The notes under the pieces: generated by a model | The model's database searches: none | Seen by the model: the letters and a program-made list of their open reading frames with translations, nothing else | Told to the model about the DNA's origin: nothing | Shown here: one piece after another, positions 10,801 to 16,926 of the stretch | How the letters are laid out: the number at the start of each line of letters is the position of its first letter | How positions within the stretch are numbered: the stretch's first letter is position 1 | Position numbers and translations under genes: made by a program | Assembly (NCBI GenBank): GCA_005223375.1 | Contig: RXOD01004950.1 | Location: 1-16,926 of the forward strand | Direction: 5' to 3' | Length of the DNA: 16,926 bases | DNA from: Amoebophrya sp. AT5.2 | Taxonomy: Eukaryota; Sar; Dinophyceae; Syndiniales; Amoebophryaceae

Positions 10801-11243
10801 TGAGAAGTGCTGCTGCAACGCAAAATACCGGCGAAAGTAACGCACTACCACTAGCAGCTTCTGTCGTGCCGCTACCGGGTCGGTTCAGACGTTGGGTTAC
10901 GCATTGGATCGGAGCACTGCGCGGGAGCAGGACGAACTCGAGCGGCCAAGGGAAGCAACTAACGGCTGATGTAGAAGACGGGGACTCCATCAAATCCACA
11001 ATTTCAACTACAGCGCGATATGTGATGAAAACTGCTTCGCCGCAGGTGACGCCTCGAAACTGGATGCTCGCGGAAGCGTATGAGGCTGCGGAGCGGGGCG
11101 ACTTCAGCAAAATGGCGGAGTTACAAACGCTGTTTCGCGACCCGTATGTGGATATTCCGCAAGATAGCTTCTGGATACGGGCCACGCCGACGTGGGCGCG
11201 CAGAGGAAAAGCTGGAATCTCGCACATGACCTGATCCTCGTAG
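7845..11243 (+). CDS. SELENOO: Selenoprotein O (SelO/YdiU protein AMPylase), selenocysteine at UGA 11232
   Basis: SelO is a pseudokinase-fold enzyme that transfers AMP from ATP to protein hydroxyls, mitochondrial in eukaryotes. Counting from ATG 7845 there are 1132 residues with Sec at 1130. Recognised blocks: [28 protein letters not shown] with Lys383; [16 protein letters not shown] with Glu406; RASPSFLR with Arg530 and Arg537; [21 protein letters not shown] with Asp703, Asn704 and Asp713; and [16 protein letters not shown] near the end. Spacings between the key residues (Lys to Glu 23, Arg to Arg 7, Asp to Asp 10) equal those of bacterial SelO as I know them, so activity is expected. The Arg/Ser-rich N-terminus without acidic residues, then a hydrophobic stretch ([11 protein letters not shown]), suggests a mitochondrial presequence; ATG 7947 is an alternative start. 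Low-complexity inserts double the usual length. The frame ends ...HMT-UGA-Ser-Ser-UAG, the SelO selenoprotein tail. Confidence 0.9.
11232..11234 (+). other. In-frame UGA read as selenocysteine
   Basis: TGA is followed by TCC TCG TAG, so recoding adds exactly Sec-Ser-Ser before a UAG stop. This is the known antepenultimate position of Sec in animal SelO and of Cys in bacterial YdiU (...SCSS). The chance of Ser-Ser-stop directly after a random stop is well under one in a thousand. Recoding needs a SECIS element downstream; a candidate is at 11637-11717. Confidence 0.8.
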
Positions 11244-11263
11244 GTGTGGCGGACGGGAAGACG

Positions 11264-11321
11264 ATTATGGCAGCGAAGCGGGACCATAATGGCACCTCGG
11301 ATTGCGATTGCCACTGGTCCC
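11264..11321 (+). promoter_or_regulatory. Two mutually exclusive hairpins shortly after the Sec codon
   Basis: Hairpin A: ATTATGG (11264-11270) pairs perfectly with CCATAAT (11284-11290) across a 13-nt loop. Hairpin B: GGGACCA (11280-11286) pairs with TGGTCCC (11315-11321), and TGGCA (11290-11294) pairs with TGCCA (11309-11313) above a small internal loop. They share bases 11284-11286 and 11290, so only one can form at a time. The position, 30-90 nt after the UGA, recalls the Sec redefinition stem-loops described near UGA codons of some selenoprotein mRNAs. Function is inferred only. Confidence 0.35.
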
Positions 11322-11516
11322 TGGCTGGCGCCTTCTCGTTCTCGATCTTCTGCGCAACCTCAAGTTTAAGTTGGTGCGGATCGTCCGTGCTGCCAAGGAG
11401 ACGGTCGTGGGGAGGGTCCCTGGATCCCCTCGCCGCCTCCTGCTAACCCTAATCCCAGGTCCAGTTGCGGTTGCCGATAGAGTTTAACAAACTTTTTGTT
11501 CGATCACGATCATGAA

Positions 11517-11549
11517 GCAAGTTGATGTTGAAGATTCGTTGATACTTGC
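11517..11549 (+). promoter_or_regulatory. Symmetric hairpin with UGAU/UGAU internal loop
   Basis: GCAAGT (11517-11522) pairs with ACTTGC (11544-11549). Directly inside, TGAT (11523-11526) faces TGAT (11540-11543), which can form tandem G.A pairs as in SECIS and kink-turn motifs. The remaining upper stem (13 nt in total) is too short for a classical SECIS. An RNA motif in the SelO 3' UTR is possible. Confidence 0.3.
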
Positions 11550-11636
11550 CAGAGTTGGAAGTGGAAGTGGTAGAAGCAAGCGTTAGAGCAGTTTGACATT
11601 GAGCAGCTCAGCTCGTGATGGTCGAAAGAGCGTCGT

Positions 11637-11717
11637 AAGTAGCCGTGATGCTCGAACATAGTGCGGGAGTAAAGACTGCTGCTGCACTAAGTTCGGGTTG
11701 ATGTTGATGTACTACTT
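11637..11717 (+). promoter_or_regulatory. Candidate SECIS element in the SelO 3' region
   Basis: From the base upwards: helix I is AAGTAG (11637-11642) with CTACTT (11712-11717). An internal loop (3 nt and 9 nt) follows. The non-Watson-Crick quartet is GTGAT (TGAT 11646-11649) facing TGAT (11699-11702). Helix II is 11650-11657 with 11691-11698 (eight pairs, two of them G.U), an A.A mismatch at 11658/11690, then 11659-11666 with 11682-11689 (eight pairs, one G.U). The apical loop contains AAA (11671-11673). This is the canonical SECIS order about 410 nt after the Sec codon. Against it: helix II is about 17 pairs and the quartet-to-AAA distance is about 21 nt, longer than the usual 11-13. Confidence 0.38.
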
Positions 11718-12623
11718 GTACTTTTCGTTTTCTTGGTCAACCACGTAGGTACAACTGTTCATCTTGAGAAATCTCGTGCCTCAAAACCAGGTCCAGAATC
11801 TCGCACTCGCTTACGTTGCTCTATAAGTACTACTTGAGAATGTTCGTTGAGTATCAGAATCAGATTACTGATACCATTGATTTCTGGAGCGAAGTTGCAG
11901 CAAATGTGTGGACCTGGACAAATGTCCCCATAAAGTTCTTCATCCTGCTCCTCCTGCACCTACAACTTCCTTGGACTTTGATTGTAAGTATTGTTTGTGT
12001 TGTTCTTGTTCGTATCGTATCCGGGATTTGCGGAGGTGAAACCGAATGAAAGAAGGAAACCATCATGCGTGGGGCCCCCGCGGGAGCGCCCGAAGCTCTG
12101 CAGGATCTTTGCTGCAGGTGGTCCAGAATGCTTCAGCGCGATGCTTCGGTCGTAGGGACATGACGCAACAAGGCAGGACGAGAATAAATGTCAATCCTCA
12201 TCGTGAAAACAGAAGCACTAAGTACAGGGCTCCTTCAGGGAGAACGACCACGCACAGCACTTGACGTGATTCGGGAGCTCTACTCGTCCGTAGTTCTATA
12301 TTCTGTCGGTGGGCGTGGGATTGGGAAACGGAAAGCAAGGGGATGGGGACGGCGTGTGACAGGAGTGGGGTAGGTCGTTCTCCTATTACGGCCCGCCAGA
12401 AAGACCCACACGAGAATCGTTCCCGTCGCTTGACCAGTATGTAGCAGAGAATGATGCGCATTCTCGTACTCATTCATACAACTACAGTGACGAGTTGCAA
12501 CTGCACCAGCAGCCACCAGCGCTGCAGCACGACTACTTTCTTTATCCTTACCCTTGCTTAGGTAGTTCCTGCTCATTCATAGTACTGGAGGTTGTAAGTG
12601 ACGCATCTATACGCTCCAACATG

Positions 12624-12638
12624 CGTCTTCGTTCAAAG
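12624..12638 (+). promoter_or_regulatory. Possible splice acceptor upstream of the seven-helix gene
   Basis: The stretch cgtcttcgttcaaag, with AG at 12637-12638, lies 38 nt before the ATG at 12677. Its end, TTCAAAG, is the same as the one 7 nt before the SelO start. Shared acceptor sequence upstream of two start codons suggests leader splicing; two cases are not proof. Confidence 0.22.
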
Positions 12639-12676
12639 TTTACCCCGAAGCAAGATCGACATCAGGAGGAATAAAC

Positions 12677-15600
12677 ATGCTTTCGCGTTTCGTTCTTCCG
12701 GCCGGAGTGGTCGTGTGCTGCTTGGTGACGACGAGCACGAGCGCAAAAAGACACCAGAATAAAGTGAAAGCCGCCTCCCGCTCGTCTCCGCCACATCCAC
12801 ATGCGGCTCTCCGAGCTACGCGGCCGCACAGATCTGTTGTCACTCCAGATGGAAGCGCCCTTTCTTCTGTGCCACTCCAGCTGGAAGCTGAGCGAGGTCC
12901 TCCGGTATTAGCTTCACGAAAATCTTCCATGAATAGGGATACCTCCGGAGGCCAGATACAACAAGAACTTTCTGTTGATGCTGATGCCACGACAGCGACT
13001 GGGGCTGGCAAGACGACGTCGTCTGTCAGTTTCAAGCAATCCCCGAACAAGCATGGGAAGAGCGCGGAGCAGGTTGCTCCAGACCGGGAGGAGCATGCTT
13101 TCCTGGTTGTTGTGCAGGATGATCAACATTTCAATGCCAACGGTGCAGCACAGGCCGGCGGCAAAAGTGGGACCTTCTTCGACGTTGACAGCCTCGATGT
13201 GGGCGCAGGTGAGGGCCCCGTTGTGAAGGAGTTCTCGAATGCTCTCTACGTGCAGTTGGCGGTGAATAATCTCTTTCTCATCGCGGCGGTCGCCATGCTC
13301 GTTCTGGGGGAGCACTGCCTGTGCCTCACCAACTTGTGCTTCGGCTTCCTCGCCTGTCTGGCCGTGGTGATGGCATTTCCGAGTTTGTTTGCGTCCATGG
13401 TGGACTGCTGCGGCGTGCATTAGGTAGAAACCAGTTGGTAAGTGGGTACCTGGTAAGCACTGCGTAATGGCGGGCCCCCGCTTGGGTGGCGGATTGCCCT
13501 AGGTGGCGACTGCGTCAAGGCCCTCTGAACCGCTCGGCGCTTCGCGCCGGGCGGTTTCAGAGATGCCCAATTGTGGGGGGCAGAGAAGGTGGCTCCCTCG
13601 CTGAGCAGAGCCGCCGAGAAGCAGAGGGAAGTGGTAGGGGAAATCCAGGCCCAGGGGAATGGTGAAAAGACGACCGGAAAGCAGGGCAAGAGAGGGCGCT
13701 TAGGGCGGCGATTGGCTGTCAGCTATATTAGGGTGCAAGAAAAGCCCCCTGTGTGTCCTCCTGCTGCAGGCATCTAAGAACTTAGGACCACCCAACGAAG
13801 GGGATCCCAAAGAGCCACCGCCCAAAAAAAAAAATCACTTGCCACTATAGGCACTTGGAGACTTGTCTTGTCTCCTTGGCCCTCCAGCAGAACTTCAACT
13901 TGTCGAACCCGATGCAGTCCACTTAATAGGTACTTACCACGACCTGGTCTCGCTTCATATGCCTAGCCAGTACTCGATCGCCGTGTTCTGGGCCATCCCG
14001 TGCGCTGTGGGCGGGGTGTGCGTCGCGTGCGTGCTGCAGACGGGGCGCATGCTCTTTTTCGTGATGGGCGCGGTTGCGGGCTGGTTTGTGGCGTCGCCGG
14101 TCGTGGGCTTCCTGGAGTGGGCCATTGGGAGTTGCACCGAAAATGATATGGAATTTAACAAAGCGGACGCAAACTGGCACAGCGGAATGTACTACTACTT
14201 GTACTTGTACTCGTTCGGCGTCTTGATACAGTTACAGGGACGAGTCCTCCTCCAGGACCTGGGCGTCGTGATAGAAGACTGTTCCACCTTGTTCGAGGCA
14301 TACTATAGTCTGTCAATGAATAGATCACTCAGCGCGACCTCGTCGTCGACAGCAGAAATGGGGCCCGTGAATGATGATCTGGAAACCATGAAAAACAAAA
14401 ATCCTCCTCCACGACATCAATCAACGTCAACGAACACTTCTGAAATCAGGCACCTTGCACTGACGCTGATGGTGCTGATTGTGTCTGGTTGTATCTTTGC
14501 GTGCGTATTCAAGAAGGCCGTCGGGTTCGTGTACAGCATTGTCGCCGCGGCACTACTGGCCTCTTCGCTCGGCGAGATGCTGGTTCTGTTTGCCGCCTTG
14601 CATTCCCTCGGCAACTCGGACCGTAAGCCGGTCACGATCGGGCACCTGCTCTCGGAGACGATCGGACAAGCGAAAGACGCGCCAAAGTACAACTACAATT
14701 GCGTAGTACGCCCAATCCAAAGCCTAAGCCAAACTCATAAATAACAATAACTCACTTATTAAATTTTGATCTTCAATCTTCATCAGCATGATGATCGTAC
14801 TATACTCCAAGCGAATAAACTTTATGACATCGTTAAATTCAATGTTCGTTTGGGTCGTTTGAGCTCGCACTCGAGTCGCAGTGGTGAAGATGATATGAAC
14901 AATCAACACTCAAGCTGGGTGCTGGAGGACAGCGCATCAGCCGGGTTGATCGCATCAAAAAATCTAAATTTCAGGTGGGCGTTCGAGACTATCTTTCCGA
15001 TGCGGTTACCGCTGCCCTTCCAGGGTATTCGCGAGATCCACACCTTCGCCAACCTGAGCAAGAAAGCCGTCGAGGACGACACGGAGTGGCCAAACAAGCA
15101 CGCCGCAGAGTCTTTTCTCAAGGCGTACTCGAAGCGCTTTCCCCTCCAGGACGGTCTCTGTGCGTGGGCGATACTTCTCTCCGTATTCGCCGTGGCGTTC
15201 TTCTTCGCCCACTGTGGGTGTGGCCTCTGTGGCGGCCGCTTCTGCCTTGGGGCCAAAAACCGGAAGGCTGCGCCTGGAAGCCAAAGTGGAAGCCGAAGTG
15301 GAAGCGGACGGAGCACCCCGTCGAGCCGCAGCAGGAGCAACAGCAACAGAAGTAGTCCTAGATCAGGAGGCGCTCCGGGGGGACCACGCCGCAGTCCGAG
15401 AAGAGCATACTACCCCGAACCCCCCGACGACGACGAAGACGATTATGATCTGCAAGACGATGACGATGAGTACGTCGGACACGAAGGAACCATCTCGAGC
15501 AGGTTGTGGAACTCAGCTACATTTGGCCAGGCGGGACGACATGATGCGGGAGCGGCGAACCCGAACCATCCACACAGCGTCTCGATAAGCACCTGGTTGA

Positions 15601-15689
15601 TACGCCACGAAGATGACGACGAGGAAATCGAAATCTTCCATCTTGACCAGGATGAGGAAGAGGGCCGGTCCGGGAATTGGCTGATGTAA
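12677..15689 (+). CDS. Seven-helix membrane protein with signal peptide, four exons (TMEM198/DUF4203-like layout)
   Basis: Proposed exons: 12677-13414, 13971-14188, 14450-14686 and 14975-15689, giving 635 residues. A signal peptide (cleavage near TSTSA/KRH, residue 23) is followed by a Ser/Ala-rich luminal stretch to about 185. Helices: TM1 190-211, TM2 215-238, TM3 247-269, TM4 273-296, TM5 321-339, TM6 342-369, TM7 459-477. They come as three tight hairpins plus a last helix, the arrangement of TMEM198/DUF4203 proteins, though no diagnostic motif was checked. A Cys cluster (HCGCGLCGGRFC) follows TM7, then a Ser/Arg-rich tail and acidic runs (PPDDDEDDYD). Exon 3 to 4 joining is convincing. 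The exon 1 to 2 border is uncertain: exon 1's frame meets TAG at 13421, so either a donor lies just before it or 12677-13423 is a separate two-helix gene. Function unknown; the membrane location is inferred from the signal peptide and helices. Confidence 0.55.
13430..13948. mobile_element. Possible inverted-repeat-bounded insertion (introner-like) in intron 1
   Basis: Left end: ACCAG, TGGTAAGT (13436-13443) and TACC. Right end, reverse complemented: ACCAG, TGGTAAGT (from 13932-13939) and ACC in the same order. The 8-bp core is an exact inverted repeat about 500 bp apart and the flanks extend it imperfectly to about 20 bp. No clear target duplication and no coding sequence are seen. Inverted-repeat introner elements are reported in Amoebophrya, which is why this is flagged; one copy cannot prove mobility. 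Confidence 0.3.
13523..13562. repeat. Very stable hairpin, about 18 bp
   Basis: CTCTGAACCGCTCGGCGC (13523-13540) pairs with the following GCGCCGGGCGGTTTCAGAG (13544-13562) across a 3-nt loop (TTC). There is one bulged T and one G.U pair, and the rest are Watson-Crick. It sits in the proposed intron 1 and has no T tract after it. Confidence 0.6.
14189..14449 (+). other. Proposed intron 2, 261 nt, stop-free and in frame
   Basis: Donor GTACTA (14189) and acceptor cacttctgaaatcag (ending 14449) split an ATG codon. The 261 nt are a multiple of three and contain no stop, so the frame stays open if retained. Reasons to call it an intron: its left end (tactactacttgtacttgtac) uses the simple words seen in noncoding DNA here, and removing it leaves a normal short loop between TM4 and TM5. 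If retained, the protein gains 87 residues, including YYYLYLYSFGVLIQLQ and a Ser/Thr/Pro-rich stretch. Confidence 0.45.
14687..14974 (+). other. GT-AG intron 3, 288 nt, phase 2
   Basis: Donor GTACAA (14687) and acceptor aatctaaatttcag (ending 14974). The split codon aa/g gives Lys and joins QAKDAPK to WAFETIFPMRLPLPFQG. Without splicing, the upstream frame stops at 14742-14744 and the 3' exon is read only through AT-rich, noncoding-like sequence. Confidence 0.6.
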
Positions 15690-16458
15690 TGAATTCGATG
15701 GTGCTGCCTCGTCCAGACGGCTGCTGTAGCTCGGCGCCGTAGAGTAGAAGAAGCGCAAGAGGCCGCGCGGTCCTGAGCCGGAGACGCCCGAGGTATAGGC
15801 AAGTACAAGTAAGAATTCGTTTTAAAAGTGCAGCCTCCACGACATCGTTGTCGTGAGTTGCGTGTTGTGCTGTGTAAGACTTTCGGTTGAAGAAATACTC
15901 TGTACCACATCATTGTTGTTTTATTTTAGAAAGTTTCCACACCCACAGACAGCCACTTACTTTAAGCACATACAAGCATCAACATCATCTTCATCATCGA
16001 GTACATCATGGACGTCTTGTTCAACAATCATCATGATTTACAGCATGCACATGATCTTTGCTGGACATACATTATCTTCACGAACGACGATGATGAATAG
16101 ACGCTCGTAGGTGAAGGCACATCCTTTTCCTTCCTAGAATCATGTTCGTCTTCGTTCATCTGGCGCACGCGCGTCATGATAGATGAATCAGAATCAAGAA
16201 CACAGAAGGTGGACGGGCAAGCGCCCGGTGACCTGCTTCAATATCTATGCGGCAATAAAAGCCTAAGCACAACAAGCAGAAGCAGCGTGACATTCATTGT
16301 TCTTAGAAAGATCCGGAGATGTTAATTCGGCCGGGTGTAATTCACTTTTAATAAGTATCCGAATTCGCAGGAAATTTGTCAGAACTGCCGCGGCTTTTGT
16401 CGTTTGGCTCATGCAATCAATGCCAGGCGCTTTGGAGATTGGGGCGGTGACAATGTGC
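15690..16458. other. 3' flank of the seven-helix gene
   Basis: No convincing coding frame on either strand. It includes CAT/CAA/ATC-type simple sequence (about 15975-16035) and AT-rich stretches. A 3' UTR is expected at the left. No polyadenylation signal could be assigned with confidence. Confidence 0.45.
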
Positions 16459-16572
16459 GATGGGTGCCGACTTCTGCAGTCAGGAAGGCTCGCAGTGCCC
16501 GATGGATGCCGATTTCTGGCTGTGGTCGCACCTACCAGCATTGGCATGGGAGCAATTTCCGTCTGTGGTCGT
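16459..16572. repeat. Degenerate short repeats leading into the tandem array
   Basis: GATGGGTGCCGACTTCTG at 16459 recurs as GATGGATGCCGATTTCTG at 16501 (spacing 42), and a looser relative begins near 16543. They resemble the 'GGGxxCCGATTTxxTG' part of the main repeat unit and may be decayed copies. Confidence 0.4.
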
Positions 16573-16926
16573 CCACAGCTCTGGGGCGCCGATTTTGTGC
16601 GCAAGCCTTCCGCCCCGTTTTCCATCGCTCAACTGGATCGGCCAGGATGGCCGCCGCGGCAGGCACGCCACAGCTATGGGGGACCGATTTTGTGCGCAAA
16701 GCTTTCGCCTCTGTTTCCATCGATTCCCTCACTGGGTCCGCGGGATGGCCGCCACGGCAGGCACGCCACAGCTATGGGGGATCGATTTTGTGCGCAAAAC
16801 TTGCGCCCCGGTTTCCATCGATTCAATGGGCCCGCGGGATGGCCGCCATGGCAGGCACGCCACAGCTATGGGGAGCCGATTTCGTGCGCAAAACTTGCGC
16901 CTCGGTTTCCATCGATTCACTGGGGC
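16573..16926. repeat. Tandem repeat array, unit about 95 bp, four copies, cut by the window edge
   Basis: The anchor CCACAGCT occurs at 16573, 16668, 16766 and 16860 (spacings 95, 98, 94). Each unit holds CCACAGCTxTGGGG, CCGATTTTGTGCGCAA, a TTTCCATCG stretch and GGATGGCCGCC followed by GGCAGGCACG. The two last copies contain the perfect inverted repeat GCGCAA-AAC-TTGCGC. The minus strand translates to similar peptides (LRTKSVPHSCGVPA), but the period is not a multiple of three and the frame shifts between copies, so this is satellite-like DNA, not a coding repeat. Confidence 0.8.

Larger units (their letters stand above)
11244..12676. other. SelO 3' UTR and intergenic region
   Basis: About 1.4 kb without a convincing gene. 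The first 500 nt contain several hairpins, listed separately, that belong to the probable SelO 3' UTR. The rest carries simple words such as ttgatgttgatg and tactacttgtact. A 69-codon ATG frame at 11840-12049 with two hydrophobic stretches was considered and not called. The leader of the next gene lies at the right end. Confidence 0.5.
13415..13970 (+). other. Proposed intron 1, borders uncertain
   Basis: To join the frames of the TM1-TM2 exon and the TM3-TM4 exon, the intron length must leave remainder 1 modulo 3. GT at 13415 (GTGCAT) with AG at 13970 (gcctagccag) gives 556 nt in phase 0. Alternatives that also keep frame are GT 13400 with the same acceptor, GT 13415 with AG 13850, and GT 13383 with AGs at 13887, 13890 or 13917; the first two of these follow a good pyrimidine tract. 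A strong GTAAGT lies at 13438 but after an in-frame TAG. The interior differs from its surroundings: purine-rich on this strand (13560-13700), with an 11-A run near 13825. Confidence 0.35.

Noticed and set aside
11280..11321. Toxoplasma-like SECIS with GGGA in place of the AUGA core
   Set aside because: The GGGA here is fully Watson-Crick paired with TCCC, so it cannot form the required non-canonical quartet.
11840..12049. 69-codon ATG frame with two hydrophobic stretches and an internal GTAAGT
   Set aside because: Short, no homology recognised, AT-rich hydrophobic codons arise easily; could at most be an exon of an unseen gene.
12664..12670. AGGAGGA, a perfect bacterial-type ribosome binding site 6 nt before ATG 12677
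   Set aside because: The window has introns and a eukaryotic SelO, so this is a chance match, not a bacterial initiation signal.
13523..13562. Rho-independent terminator
   Set aside because: Strong hairpin but no T tract follows, and the setting is eukaryotic.
16532..16920. Minus-strand repeat protein (LRTKSVPHSCGVPA-type units)
   Set aside because: Unit lengths of 94-98 bp shift the reading frame between copies, so the repeated peptide is a by-product of satellite DNA.

Overview
This looks like nuclear DNA of a compact protist genome, most plausibly an alveolate of the dinoflagellate side such as a syndinian (Amoebophrya-like) parasite. The reasons are long proteins full of low-complexity inserts, GT-AG introns, five gene models all on the + strand, about 0.3-1.4 kb between genes, and a eukaryotic type selenoprotein O. 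The organism assignment is inference; no rRNA or spliced-leader gene is present to confirm it.

Layout from left to right. Positions 1-474 hold the 3' end of a gene whose last exon reads as the C-terminal lobe of a protein kinase. Positions 1245-3136 hold a two-exon orphan gene for a single-pass membrane protein. Positions 4510-7575 hold an uninterrupted 1021-residue membrane-anchored diflavin reductase of the NADPH-cytochrome P450 reductase type. Positions 7845-11243 hold selenoprotein O, a protein AMPylase with every catalytic residue present. Its apparent stop, TGA at 11232, is followed by Ser-Ser-stop, which is the C-terminal signature of selenocysteine-containing SelO. The following 3' region carries several hairpins, one of them (11637-11717) with SECIS-like architecture. 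Positions 12677-15689 hold what I read as one four-exon gene for a signal-peptide-bearing seven-helix membrane protein. Its layout resembles the TMEM198/DUF4203 group. Its first intron contains a possible inverted-repeat-bounded element and a very strong hairpin. The window ends in a tandem repeat array (unit about 95 bp, 16573 to the edge).

No operon logic is expected. The genes are simply co-oriented, and pyrimidine tracts ending in AG a short way upstream of some start codons could be trans-splice or 5'-UTR acceptors. The strongest biological story is the UGA-encoded selenocysteine in SelO, which an automatic annotation would end three codons early. The weakest parts are the exact borders of intron 1 in the last gene, the SECIS call, and the orphan gene's function.
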